Assembly: GCA_029964075.1 (NCBI GenBank)
Contig: CM057129.1
Location: 26,837,430 to 26,901,429, forward strand
Direction: 5' to 3'
From: Patiria pectinifera
Lineage: Eukaryota; Echinodermata; Asteroidea; Valvatida; Asterinidae
DNA: 64,000 bases
Shown piece by piece: positions 46,141 to 58,455 of this stretch. Both the position numbers and the translations under genes were made by a program. Positions within the stretch are counted from its first letter, which is position 1. Every line of letters begins with the position of its first letter. The notes beneath the pieces are model-generated. The model made no database searches, was not told the DNA's origin, and worked only from the letters and a program-made list of their open reading frames with translations.

Positions 46141-47151
46141 CAGAGTTGTAATGACTCGAGTCAATGACTCGACTCGAGTCCGACTCGAGTCACTTTTTTT
46201 GGCGACTCGACTCGACTCGAGTCCCGACGGGTAAATGACTCGACTCGACTCGAGTCACTGCGAGCAAATGACTCGACTCGACTCGAGTCCCTCATCAGAA
46301 TGACTCGACTCGACTCGAGGAAGGCTAATAAGACTCGAGTCCCAAAAATAAAAGCAAAACTTATTTGCGAAAAATATTTGCAATGACTTACGCCGCGCCG
46401 TTCGCGTTGCCAGTTTTTGTTCACGTCACGTTAATGTTCGCGAATAATGTACGTTCATATACAGCGGCCGTCTGTTTTCCTTCCTCCATAATGATACAAC
46501 AAACATACACCGTGTCGCGGACTCCCACCTTGTGGTTCTATAGCATGTAATGCTAAACCCGGAACCAGACTTAAAACGCATTTCTCAATCCGTGGTTTCA
46601 TCATTGGTTTCGGGCGATTTTGAAGTTCTTGGTGGAACGCTGGCTAAATTTATGTCCCGATTTCACAAAACAAATGGATACGGACGGGCCCACCTTTAAA
46701 TAATCAGAAACAGTTTTGTATAATGCAATTAGGTTTTGACGTTGTCAGCGATCAGCGAACAACAAAATCTAGACCCGAAGCCAAACCAGTTATAAGTCCG
46801 AAGTTTCACATCTTCTTATCTGTGACGTGAGCTAGCAATGGAAACTGTTGGTTGGGTACCATACAGCATACTTTATGTCTTTGGATTTTCGTAATAGACT
46901 GGTGCCTTGTATTTCTCTCTTGTGTTTGTTGCTTTTTATTGTAATTTATTATATAGTGTTCAAATATTTGTGACTCGAATTGACTCGAGCTAAATACTTG
47001 ACTCGACTCGACTCGACTCGACCACACTCTGTGACTCGACTCGACTCGACTCGACCTTGTTGACCTAATGACTCGACTCGACTCGAGTCACTTCTTTAAA
47101 ATGACTCGACTCGACTCGAGTCACAAAAATCAGTGACTCGTTACAACTCTG
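46141..47151. mobile_element. 1-kb non-autonomous hAT-like element, CTCGA-rich ends
   Basis: The ends are CAGAGTTGTAA and TTACAACTCTG, exact inverted repeats. The flanks are a perfect 8-bp direct repeat CTTAATAC at 46,133-46,140 and 47,152-47,159. Both subterminal regions (46,155-46,335 and 46,975-47,135) are arrays of ACTCG/CGAGT pentamers broken by short unique pieces; such clusters could be transposase-binding sites (inference). The central 640 bp encodes no transposase; minus-strand frames of 73-87 codons give only RVES repeats. The ends and target size fit the hAT superfamily. Confidence 0.9.
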
Positions 47152-47159
47152 CTTAATAC

Positions 47160-48305
47160 AAATTGAGCCATAACTTCGTAATGTAGCACGCCCTCACATA
47201 GGACCCGCTGTCACTGGTAAATGTAAAAAAAAAATTAAACCAACCACACGAGGGCGCACTACTGTCCAAATTGGTCGCGCGGCGGAACTCAAAATTGTCG
47301 ATCTCTAACGCCTTGACTAAAGACTAGTGCACCTGTTCTTTGTGACTGAGTGGCTCGCGGAATTTGCCATATCATAATTGCACTTTTGTAATCTTTCGTG
47401 TTTTGAAATAAGGCAGCGCTTGTTGACATATCTCTTGCGAAGCATTTCTTCTCGTCCAGGTTTTTGTTTAACCGATGCTGGTTATGTTTTTCTTCCCCTT
47501 TGGCCGGATGCTGTTGCATCATTACTTTTGGTGCACGTTAAGAGGTTTTATTACGGAAATGTTTCGGTTGCATTCTGAATGATCAGGGAAATTTCCTCAG
47601 ACATGACCAGACTTGAATATTTTTGGTGCAAAGTCACTATTGCTAAAGCTCGCCTGACAAAACCAATTCATCTCTATTTCTCTTTAATTTCTTTCGGCCT
47701 CTTTTAGATATTCGGTGCGTGTTGGCACTCTATCGCACTTGTTTTCCTTTTCGTAAAATACTTGAAGCATAGCTACTTCAAGTCTGGCACTTTGCATTCG
47801 TTGCATCTCTGATAATTAAAGAGCTCATTAATAACGTTATGGTCAAATATAACCAAAGAGTTAGTAGCGTAATAGTTGTAGTTCTGCAGAGTAGCGAGCA
47901 CGGTGGATTTTTTTTTCAAGGGTCATGTCAAGGGTCATGCACAAGGACGCTTGACAATGTGTGGGAGTGCGCCCTCTCATGGTAGTCCCAACCAAATAAG
48001 CCTATATTTATACTTTAAGGTAATGAAGCAAGCTCGATCGGAAATATCTCGGAAGCTGCGGGCCAACGAATTCGTGTTCATGCATGAGTCACGTGATTGT
48101 GCCATATGTCATTTCTACAGAAGGAGTATAATTTTGGGTAAAACAAAAATCAGGTTTTCGACCCCAGTGACCCCATGATGACAAGTTGACCCCAGTTTGG
48201 TCATGTGACATGTTGGGGCTGGGCTACTGCCGTGATACTTTTGACAAAATGTGGTTGAAATCGGTCAAAATATTATGTAGGTGCAATGGGCAATGTCAAC
48301 GTTTG
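47160..48305. other. Intergenic; possible element body before CTAA repeat
   Basis: No gene. The stretch from about 48,180 ('ttgaccccagtttggtcatg') to the CTAA microsatellite looks like the 3' portion of a dispersed element ending in a simple repeat, but no second copy is in the window. Confidence 0.4.
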
Positions 48306-48349
<44 letters not shown>

Positions 48350-48362
48350 AAACTAACTAACT
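48306..48362. repeat. (CTAA)n microsatellite
   Basis: About 14 copies of CTAA with one ACAA interruption, followed by 'ctgacggactccc'. Confidence 0.95.
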
Positions 48363-48989
48363 GACGGACTCCCCTGTTGAACTGCTATCCCGCAGCTAAA
48401 TGTGATATTGTACAGTAATATCAAATCAATAAATAAAGCGCTCCGAAAAATGATGGAAAGTCCGGAACATTTGCAGAATAGCCAGAAACTCCTTATACCA
48501 CCTGGTAACCGAAAAATCCCTGAATTGAAATGATGACAAAATATACAACCATGATGTCAACAAACTTTTCGCAGCACAAAGTTGTGTGACCTCGCTGCGC
48601 TAGCAATATCTTAGCACATGTCATAACTACGCTGGCGGATAAGATGATAAGCTAACAATCGGCCGAGATATGGCAAATCGAAGGGATTAGTCGCTATCTT
48701 TGGACTGAAAAAGAGGGATTATAACCGCCTAATCGTTAGTTCAAACGTTTGCGTCAGTTTCGGATGAGCATAGAAACAGAACTGAACGTTTGCCTTACGC
48801 TGGGTTTCGAAATAGCTGTTGCACTTTGTATCAACCAGAATGCAAGCGCAAAAAAATTAAACAAAAATAAAAAAGGAATTCTCGTCAGAACAGAACTTAT
48901 CGATGAGTCATTGCAATGATTCATCGATACAATGAGACTTACTGAACAAAAAAGTCGTTAATTAGTAACCAATCAATCGCTACAGTAGC
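48363..48989. other. Intergenic, no supported feature
   Basis: Nothing recognised. Confidence 0.4.
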
Positions 48990-49105
48990 TCTCCCGTGCT
49001 GTTTTCGAGTTTCACCTGGAAAAGCTAGATTTTGGTTTTAAATTGCTTCTAGCCATACAAAAGTTATGCACTTTTTGATTGAGACATCCAAAAAAGCCCA
49101 GGTTA
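48990..49105 (+). repeat. Dispersed repeat (pair at 37.6 kb)
   Basis: Shares 'tcgagtttca', 'atacaaaagtta' and 'tttttgattgagacatc' in order with 37,590-37,700. Confidence 0.5.
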
Positions 49106-51155
49106 GTTAAGTGATAAATAATCCTACGAATTTCAAAAATTTGCAGCACGATAATAATTCAGGTTTTTCCTTTTTGCGTTATTGGCGTAAGAGCAACACA
49201 CAATACCAACATATCGAAATCGTCCATAACGGAATAATCGAATTGTGTTGATGGGCACGGGCAGATATTTAACTGTAAATAATTCAGACAGGAGCGTTTT
49301 GAGATTTTTTTTCAGGATTCCATGTTTTCTGTTAAAACAACAACAACATGTAATCAAAAAATGCATTTTTTTTTTAAATTTCGTGTTTATACAAACGTGC
49401 TAATTTTCGTTTTTGTATACGCGTGTAAATGGCTCATGTACAAACGCCTCCATCGAAATCCTAGCGTATTAGAGTTTACAGGCCGAGTTTTGATTTCTGG
49501 TGTTTTTTTTCTCGAAGCACAGCATGTTTCAGTCATTATATATTGCACTGTGGATGACGTTCTGCTGTATTCAAAGCCACATACATGTATAAGTATGCGG
49601 GATTTTTTTCCACGTCTTATTTTATTTTATCTTTATTAAAGGAATTTGGAAATTTTCCTTAGATATAACCCTTCCTGAGAAATAACCTTGTTATTTAATA
49701 CATGACCACTTGGCTATTTCCCCGATGTTTTGTGCAACTTGAAGGATTTTTTTTTCAAAATAATATTGACGATTTAAATCTTTTAACGAGATGAATCCTT
49801 CATTTTACTGTGTTTACATGAGGTAGTAATTGACAGGTTCATTTTGTCCGTGGGGTGTGGTGGGGGCTGGGGTGGGGGGGCTGAACTTAGGTATGAAAGA
49901 CAACATTCAAGGAACATTCTGGAGTAAAGATCGTCTCTTTCATTAGTTTATTCAATGAAAAATAAAACACAAAAATTGATTAATAATTTTTTTATAGCAA
50001 TCTTTAACACCAATACTACATTATCCACTGTTTGAAAACGTTGCTTTTACCTGACTTTTTCGAACCATAACCAGCACACACAAACATATTAAAAAAATAC
50101 AACCTCTATACTTTAGAGCGCACTACCTTTCACTGGGGAAAATGAATGCAGGCCATTCATTCATTTTCCAAATCTGAATATGTCATCGCAAATAGGCCTA
50201 TGAAAGTTCAACACTTTTTTCGTGTGCTTGAGTGACCAATAAATCAAGTCGATCACAAGCCAATCACAACGTCATCCTGTCTCCACTCACGTGACGAACT
50301 ATTTACATGGACCCCGACAAATGCAATCCTTTGTCATTAATGCATGATGCACCTGACACTGGTGACCTGACTGGTGATTCGACCTTTTGACCTTTTGACC
50401 TGTAATTTACTTTTAATTGATATGTGATTAAGTTGTTTGCAACTCTCATTATAACGTATGATCCAGGCCAAGGCAATTAAAGCTATATGTCAAGGATTGC
50501 TTGGGTGAAGGACAACAGCAACATGTTTCACATTACAAGATGACATTCGGGAAACAGCATTTGATTAAATGTTCTCTTGCATTCATTTTAACACGATTAA
50601 ATCAGAAGGAAAAAAAACATTTCCAATAAACATACAGGAAACAGCTGATATTCCTTTTTACTTAAAAAAATCTTGTAGTTGCATGGGTCCCAAATTGATT
50701 CAAGAACATTAAGGGGTGTCCATTCATATTTTGAATTTATTTAACCAGAAATTTATTCAATTCAGGAAAAGCTGCGTTTCCGTCATACGCCACCTTTGCA
50801 CACTACAGTTTCATGTCCTTTTGGTATTACACTATAAAAAAAACGTAACTAACTTAAGACATGTTAATTAACCTGATTTTCCGAAACAAAACAACACACA
50901 CATATTTAATAAGGAAACGCACTATACATAATAGGATAAATAGGGAATGCATAAATATGACGGGCTGTTATTCAATTTCCACAACTGAAAATGTCATTAC
51001 TACACGGCCCGCCAAATTGCAAAGTGCACTTCGGTCCACGGCACAATACACATTCATCAAGTTTTCGCATGCCCTTTACTTTAACATACATCTAACGTAA
51101 AAAATATTACAAGTATATTGCTATTTATAGCTCCAATCGAGAGGCAATTTAAGTC
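49106..51155. other. Intergenic; G-rich patch and weak direct repeat
   Basis: A G-rich patch at about 49,850-49,880 could form a quadruplex. The stretch near 50,050-50,230 weakly resembles 50,870-51,030 in direct orientation ('cgaacca...cacacacaaacatatt' against 'cgaaaca...cacacacatattta'), which may be an old duplication. No gene. Confidence 0.4.
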
Positions 51156-51157
51156 TA

Positions 51158-51582
51158 CGGGTGGTGCAAAAAGAAGGAAACCCACTTTGACAGGAATTTA
51201 AACCCATTTACTTATTTGACCTGGTTTTTTTAATTAATGTAATGAACTATAGCTCTTTAAACATAAGTGGTGAAAAAATATTTTAAAAAATCGCAAGAAT
51301 ACTATTTGAATACAAGTCACCAAAATCACATTTGTCAACGTGTAAGGTTTTTTGTCTTCAAATCAAGCTCTGGAGCCACGTCAAGCGATCAAACAGGTTT
51401 GACGTATGCCCTTTTTTAACTACCATATCTCAGAGACAAAATATGCATTTGCAATCATTTTTTCCTCACTTACGTTTAAAGATCAATATGTTAATACCAT
51501 TAAATTAAATTTTTGAAATAGGCTCAACAAGACGGTGGAAATCGCTGTCAAAAGTGGGTTTCCTTATTGTTGCACCTACCTG
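51158..51582. mobile_element. MITE with GGTGCAA...GGAAACCCACTTT ends, TA target
   Basis: The left end reads 'cgggtggtgcaaaaagaagg' then AAACCCACTTTGACAG. The right end, on the other strand, reads 'caggtaggtgcaacaataag' then GAAACCCACTTTTGACAG. TA lies outside both (51,156-51,157 and 51,583-51,584). The interior of about 350 bp is AT-rich and only weakly paired ('aatattttaaaaaat' and similar). No transposase. Tc1/mariner-type by target only. Confidence 0.75.
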
Positions 51583-51584
51583 TA

Positions 51585-54402
51585 CTATGAGCACCGTGCC
51601 TAAGTCTTCATGTGATATACCCATTGATAATTGAAGAGAACTTGAATTATTCAAGTCTAAATATATAATAATACTGAGATAGCATATTACCAACATGCAC
51701 ACAACAACGCATGCAATAATTGTGTCCACTGCGAGTCCACAATAAACATCAAAATAATTATGTTACAACAGCAACAATTAAGGTACATCGCGTTGAAAAG
51801 TAATTTATGAATAACATGATTTTTTTTCCACTTCCGTGAAATACAATGCATGGATTAAGTTCTTTATAACATACACTTGTTATTGCAAATTAACGTCTTA
51901 CACAATTTATTGACAGGAGAGAATCCTAGTCTATAAAACGATTTTAAAAAGTTATTGAATGAACAATCAGACAATATGGAAGGGTTTTTGACCGGTGGAA
52001 ATTGAAACCTGCTCAACAAAATTCCAAGATGAAGAAAAATAAGGGGGAAAATATTAAACAGTTATTGATCGTACATATGTATATACATTTGTGGATGCCA
52101 GACACAAGCATTTTTCCACTCCGAAGAATTGAATAAATAATGACTTCACCCTTTTGTTGTGGAGAATGACAGGTGCGATAACAGAAGACGGCAAAACACA
52201 CATCACAATGCATCAACAAAGGGGACGCGATAACCTTGGGTCAACAGGGGTTCAAAATGTTCAACAGGGTTTAAGAAGGCATTCCAGACGGATCGAAAAT
52301 CCTCAATGTCTACATAACTGAACTAAATAAATTATTGTACACAAAAACCACACCTTGAATGTACATTGAAATTTAAGACACTGGTGATTATATTGCGCAA
52401 TTTTTGTTTGGACTAAACAAATTGAGGAGGAATATTGTGCATATCTTTGAACAGTGACAAGTGTTGAGCGTTTTACGTTCATGTACATGTACGTGTATCG
52501 ATTTCGTTCATTCTCAAAACTGTTTGAATTTAGGATCCGTGTGATGCGATATTTTATTTGAACAAATAATGGCTTCAGTGATTTAGGAGCAAATGCTCTC
52601 ATTGAAAATGTACAGCAGACCTTCATTAAGTGAAAACATATCGCCTATGTCATAAACGTTGGCTGCTGTACATTGAATATTTTTGGTGTTCGCCATTTTT
52701 CCCCTACGCAGGACTCGTACCAATCACAGCACCTTTTTAATAGGTAACGCATTAAGCGCCGAGGGAGGCAGTTGTCTAATGAAATTTCGTGTTTGCTTTT
52801 TGAGTTTGTAGTACTCGTTCTACTCGAAGCAGCTCGACATCGTGCAAACACTCTTGAATACCACGCCAGTATTGTGAAGCATGGATCTCATATCTCTGCG
52901 GGAGTTATTGTGGCGAGAATAATACACTGCATCGTGTGTGCACAGTGTACAGATGTACAGAACTCCGGACCATTGATTTGACCAAAATTGAAACTGCAGC
53001 TTTGACGTCACTCAGAACATTAAACATGTACATGTACATGATGGTGCCCTTAACAGTAATATTATGTTCATGTAGATGCATTCTTGTAATAGTGAGTGAC
53101 CAACATATGTGTTATTTTTAACAAGTGTTCAGCTCCTTAATTACATAACGTTTCGTCAAAGGGTGTTACAATAAACCAAATTTTAAACAATAATGATAAT
53201 TTGCTTATTTCGAGGTTGATACCAATTTCTTTAAAAACCCTTTCAAATTATTACCCTTGTTAATCTGGCCACGAGACCCATTTTTCAAATTTCCAGGAAG
53301 AATTCAGATGCAAAATGAGATACATGTAAATCTTTTTCAATAGGAAAAAAACCCAGGTTTTGAGGGGAAATTTCTTTGAATTATGTTCAGCCCACAGTGC
53401 TTACAACAGTCGTCGGCGAAGGCAAAAAACGACTACAACTTTATGTATGATAAAAGTATATTTACCATATACAGCGAAGAACTGAATGATTTGAATCTAA
53501 AATGAATTGTTCTGAAAGATTGATCGCATAAAAGATGAGAAGCTCTATGTTTTTTTATAGTATACTTGAACTGCAGCATCTGAATTCTTCGCATGTGCTC
53601 TATTATCATTGTCGATTATTGCTCCCATATAGAGTGTTACTATAAACACACATGGAATTCGTAGTGTAACCAGGGTACCAACGATGACCCACTGCAGGGA
53701 GTGCACTAAATGGTGCATGGAGACCTTTGCACTTTTTAGCGGTCATGTCACACCTGAAAATGCACCTAGAAAACAAGCTACCTTGTGGGTATAATGTTGT
53801 GGCCTGGCAGAAAAGGAATTTGGCCCGTAGATCCTTAACTGCTGGTAAATTAGTACACCTTTATGTCCAATTTCGAAGCAAAAAATGTACCTTAATTGAA
53901 CTTGATGTTGGTCGATACCATCAAATACTGTATTACATATGTAAACTTGAGCTACATGAAGTTAAGTGAACTGTAGATCTATCCAACATCTAGAATTGGC
54001 CAAGAAATAACCGTACCACGATGACCATTACTATCACGTTTTGATCACCATAGATAATATTTTCAATATTGCTTTAAAGACTTATGTCCACGCGGAATTA
54101 AAGTTCAAAGTCTACAAGTATCGCTTTAATTAAACTCCGCCATATGTCGGTTTTGAGATAGAAAATATCCTTGCCCTTATTTGCATTGGAGATTGTACAG
54201 TTTTCCTTGACTTTTCAAACATTTCAATGGCAGAATAGTGACGAAACTTTGTTTATGGCTTCCACAGCAAGACCTTGGCCATGAGCCTTGGGCGAATTTC
54301 TTTTGTATGTACATTTACATGTATGTACTGAGTGACCGGTTGTACGAGGGTTGTAGTTTAATCCATACGGACCACTTTCCGATCACGCCATCACAGTACT
54401 TT
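51585..54402. other. Intergenic, no supported feature
   Basis: About 2.8 kb. Several ACATGTACATGTA-type palindromic simple motifs (near 52,485 and 53,027). The frames at 52,303-52,626 (-) and 53,727-53,969 (+) carry no recognisable domain. Confidence 0.45.
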
Positions 54403-54525
54403 CACAGAGGCCCCCATTAATGGTGAAAGCACTGTGCCAGCTATTGTACAAATCAACTGGCCCGCGACGGATTATCTGTTCAATAGCTAAGCACAATACT
54501 TCAGCCATTGAAGGGGGCCTCCATG
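54403..54525. mobile_element. GAGGCCC-ended palindromic MITE, copy 3
   Basis: CACAGAGGCCCCCATTAATGG and 'tgaaagcactgtgccagcta' are mirrored by 'tagctaagcacaatacttca' and 'gccattgaagggggcctcc'. It is 123 bp. The centre contains 'ttgtacaa', matching the layout of copy 1 at 40.1 kb. Confidence 0.8.
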
Positions 54526-55909
54526 AGTATAATTGCGTGTCTGGCATGGCCATGTGTACAATATTTTATTTGAAAATTCACATTATTTTTTTTAAGTTTA
54601 TATATTTTATTGTTGCTGGAAACAATATCCGTACGCGAAGAGTGATTGCCCTTAATCACTAAATACAATGGAATATAATCATTTTCTGCAGATTCAATTT
54701 TTGGAAAACCATAAATAAAAATTGGGAAATTAAGGTCTTTTTGTGTGTCAGAACACTCGTCTTCTTTATCAAGTCAAACTCCCCACTCGGAAATTATTCA
54801 ACACTTAAATGGAGTACCAAAAAAAAAAGACCGTTCTGCCTCATCTACGCATACACATTAATTATCAGAGTAATTTTCACTGTATTGTCTTAAGAGTTTG
54901 GAATTGATTTTATTTGTCGAATCCTTTCCCTGAAGTATAGTCCCAACTTGTTATTAACAGTTGTTGTCTTTCACAAATATTTAATATCAACACATTTTTT
55001 TAATAATAAATTTGCTTAAACTTTGCATTGAACTTGAACTGCTTAATTAAGCAGGGTCGTATGCAACACCAGTGCACAGTAGTATAGGGAAAAGATAATT
55101 GATTAATTGTCGATATTTTTAAGTTATATATCTGCAAAAATATCTGCATATTCAGAGACCTTTATCATGCCGCCACCATTTCAGTCATGTTCCCTGTATC
55201 CAATTACGGTACTGAATGGTCATGTTTTTTTGTGCAAAAAGAAACCAGACTATTTCCCCTTCCAGCCCCGCTTTGGTTACGTTGATTTGAATGGGGAAAA
55301 AAGCAAGATGGCCGCAACATGATAATGGTCCATTGAAGCTACTACAGTAATAGTCCGAAAATGTAGGACTCCAAATACTGTGTATGAGACACTTCAGATA
55401 TTTAAAACATGCAATACAAGAAAATAGACTAGCACAAGAAACAACCTGTCCACCACCCTTTTGATAATGCCATGACTGCATCAATCAACTGTTTCAAAAG
55501 AAACATCTGTTACCCAGTCTTTATTTCTAACATTCTCTTCTCTGTCATCCAGAAAGGTCAATCTTTTCAAAAAGGTTGGACATGTATTATAGTCTAGTCT
55601 TTGACTTCAAATTGAAATCGCGTGGCTTCACTCTCAGGTGCAAAATATTGAATAAAAGTCTCTTTTGAAATTTGAATTGAGACCTCAAACTTGGCTAGTG
55701 AAATACCGAGGACCTTATCCTTGCCCCATGAACATTTTGGAAAATTTTGCCAACTAAAGTTTAAGTTGACCTAATTTTGTTTTGCATGTTTTTTTTTTCT
55801 GCACTCAAGGTCCCAGTCTGCCACAGGACCCACTCTACCGACTCGCATGAGGAGAAGGGCAATCCATAAGGTGAATTTTAACAAGTAACGCCGCTCGGAA
55901 AACTTACAA
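54526..55909. other. Intergenic; possible poly(A) signal for the minus-strand gene
   Basis: No gene. On the minus strand an AATAAA (plus-strand TTTATT at 55,520-55,525) lies about 385 bp past the stop of the sulfotransferase-like gene and is a candidate cleavage signal. Confidence 0.4.
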
Positions 55910-56806
55910 TCAGTCCGTGCAGTCTTGCTTCTCCGGCCGGAGCCTGATCTTGTACATAGCTTGGTAGTACGGCGTGGTAAAATCTATGGCTTCTCTGAGC
56001 TCAGCAGGCAGTTCATTCACGTCAATCTTCTTGGGTGTGGGTTTCCTAAACCCCGAGCTGCCGAGAGCGGCGTTGTACCAGCCCATCATCAAGTTGGACA
56101 CCCGTAGTACTCTTGGGCAGTGCCACCTGAGTTCGGAGGCTTTTGCCGGTTTCCACCGCAACATTTTCTCATCGTACGGGATGCCTGTCACCGAGCAGTA
56201 TTGCCGCATCATCCCTTCAGGATCACTGAGTAGATCATCGGCGTCGATGACTATCGGCGTTTTCCTGGTCTTGTGCTCCATGTACTCGAAGAGATCGTAA
56301 AGTTCCTTGATTGTGTAGCCTTCAGCTGGTATGCAGCCCAGTATGCTCGTACCGACAACCATCTTGGACAGCCTGGACGCCTCCAGTCTTGGCTTGAGAG
56401 AAGTGAACACCTTCACTGGGTTTCGTATAAGGAAGGTGTGCATGAAGTCCTCTGGAAGTTCGTCGAAGTGCCCCTGCACCGCAAAGGCAAAATCCTTGGC
56501 GAATAAGACACTGGCGGTGTGGTTCTTCTGAGATGCCGTGTTGAGTTTCTTGGTCACTTTTGCGTGGGAGAGGGTCGGGGCGAGTGAGGGGATTTTCTTG
56601 AGCCATAGCCGCTCCGGGCCGAACAGATAGGCTGCTGTGTACATCTCATTATAAACATCCGATGTTTCCAAAGCGATGATGGACCTTTCAAACACCGTGG
56701 AGAGGGATCTGGGAGCGGACCACAGCATCACCTTCGCCGCGGGCTTATCGCTGCCTTTTTCCCACGCCATCCTCCTAGGCGAGTCCGCTCGTGCTTGTGT
56801 TGCCAT
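55910..56806 (-). CDS. Sulfotransferase-fold P-loop protein ('BCAT-like' family)
   Basis: An intronless 298-residue frame. Two sulfotransferase signatures are visible: a 5'-phosphosulfate loop VMLWSAPRSLSTVFERSI (PRSLST at 32-37) and a 3'-phosphate motif FLIRNPVKVFTS with R128 and S136 eight residues apart, as in PAPS-dependent sulfotransferases. The family uses PRSxST where classic cytosolic enzymes have PKSGTT, and such proteins are often mislabelled branched-chain amino acid aminotransferase-like. No signal peptide or membrane anchor is seen, so a cytosolic protein is likely; the substrate is unknown. The open frame extends 20 codons further to a GTG at 56,864-56,866, but an in-frame TGA lies three codons before that GTG. 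The first ATG (56,804-56,806, G at -3 and +4) is therefore the start. Usual length for the family is near 300, so it looks complete. Confidence 0.88.
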   Translation of the reverse strand: MATQARADSPRRMAWEKGSDKPAAKVMLWSAPRSLSTVFERSIIALETSDVYNEMYTAAYLFGPERLWLKKIPSLAPTLSHAKVTKKLNTASQKNHTASVLFAKDFAFAVQGHFDELPEDFMHTFLIRNPVKVFTSLKPRLEASRLSKMVVGTSILGCIPAEGYTIKELYDLFEYMEHKTRKTPIVIDADDLLSDPEGMMRQYCSVTGIPYDEKMLRWKPAKASELRWHCPRVLRVSNLMMGWYNAALGSSGFRKPTPKKIDVNELPAELREAIDFTTPYYQAMYKIRLRPEKQDCTD

Positions 56807-58199
56807 ATCGGGTAGTGTCTCTCTATAGGCCAAAAACCAACGACTCGGTCGCGGTACAAATTCCACCTGTGCTCAACGCTCTGCGTTAATGCTTTAGTAC
56901 TAAGCAAAGATCAGTGCCGATACATTATGCGAATGCCTGTACATTTCCGATCAGCACTCCAGTCCCCACTGATAAATATATTACAGGCACACCAAGGATT
57001 TGTACGATAGGATTTAATCGACAAGAAGATAAAGCCAGTTTCAACTCCCCGGTAACACCAGGTAGATGGACCGTGTGGGCTGTATTGTCTCCTCCGCGCT
57101 GTTAAGCGAACAGTCAGCTAAACGTCACAATAGCTTTACGCACTCACAAAACATGCCCCCGCTATTCAGGCGACTCAATTCATTGCGTAACAATGAATAG
57201 CGATTTATCAAATCCAATAGCAACGGTTAGACTCGATTCAAGCCTGAAACCTTATCTTTGACAACGCGGTCTAGTGCGATGTCCTATCCACTTGCAGACA
57301 TTGTTGCTGATATTTAGCGCGACTGTAAGACTCGATCCGAGGCTAATAGTCTACGGACCCAATGGGTAACCGTAATATAAGGCGCTCGAGCAATAAGTTG
57401 ATGCCCATGTTTGTCACTTGAGACGATCGAAACTATCAATGACGTAAACACCAATTGTAGACTTAGCCCCAGGCTTCCCGCATGGCGAGCCAACATTTCG
57501 GATAATTACCGTTAAAGTTGATACCCGTGCTCTTCCAAAAATACTCTTCTTTTTTTTTAATCCTCAGGAAAGTTTAATTTGTATGTTTTGTTTTAACGAA
57601 ACAAACTACTTTATTTCAATTTTGGGCGTCTGTAACTATCTGATGAGGGTTTTCGTTTAGCGCATAAACGAACCCACACGGGGAATTTTCTTATTAATTT
57701 GATCGGTGCGTAAAACGTTTCGGTCATTAATTGTCCATGCATTCTAATGTTTTTTACTTATGCTAAAAATCGTAGACTAAAATATTTTGAATAACCGTTG
57801 ACAAAAATGCTAAGGCCTACTCCACGAAAGCACATTATTTTGCCCACTGCTCTCTTTTATGTTTATTCTTTTTTAACCTTTCTGTAGTTGCAAAGCCTTT
57901 TGTGCGTTCAGCACAAATTTTTACTTCAAGACTTTTGTATTATTATTCTATTTTTTAAGGTTCAAATATTTGATTTCATCCGGTCAACGATTCGCCATTT
58001 TGTGGGCATACTTCAGTGGGTTTTTACCTCTATTATTCCCAGCTACTCGGAATGCGTGAATGGCAATAATTCACATGTAAATTGTGTATTGTGCAGACTA
58101 GCGCATGGGTCCCCTGCCGGCGACTGGTACATGTTTGAAGACTGACGTAACATCGAAAATCGATGAGGCGGGATAAGAAGGTTCATCAAACTTTTGGGG
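56807..58199. other. Upstream flank of the minus-strand gene
   Basis: No feature supported. It would contain the 5' UTR and promoter of the sulfotransferase-like gene. A CAG|GTGG sequence at 56,864-56,870 (minus strand) could be a splice acceptor in the leader. Confidence 0.4.
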
Positions 58200-58455
58200 C
58201 GAGGTACAAGGTACACGGCGCTCCAACCTCGTTACCGCTATGGCGGTATACATGTACATAGCAACCTCGTCCACAGGGCTTACTTTCTTTTCAACCTCGT
58301 TTCCAATAGTAAGCCCTGGGTATATTATTAGGAAACTTTCTTTCTGTATCCTGATTAAAAACTGCAATTGGCAAGTAATGGATTTATATCGTGTATTCGG
58401 TGTTATTTCCAGCGTGCATTACGTGTTTTCACGTTCGTTTTAATTATTACGTCGA
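58200..58455 (+). repeat. Dispersed repeat, copy 2 (pair at 0.64 kb)
   Basis: Longer relative of 640-835 with an extra 5' part containing 'caacctcgttaccgctatgg' and a second 'aacctcgt' block. The 3' half ('aaactttctttctgtatcc' to 'acgtgttttcacg') is well conserved between the two. Confidence 0.75.

Noticed and set aside
46161-46424. Minus-strand frame with repeated RVES units
   Set aside because: It is a translation of the CTCGA pentamer array at the end of a hAT-like element.
56807-56866. Extended N-terminus MEFVPRPSRW of the sulfotransferase-like protein
   Set aside because: Its first codon is GTG, with an in-frame TGA just upstream; the first ATG is 20 codons later.
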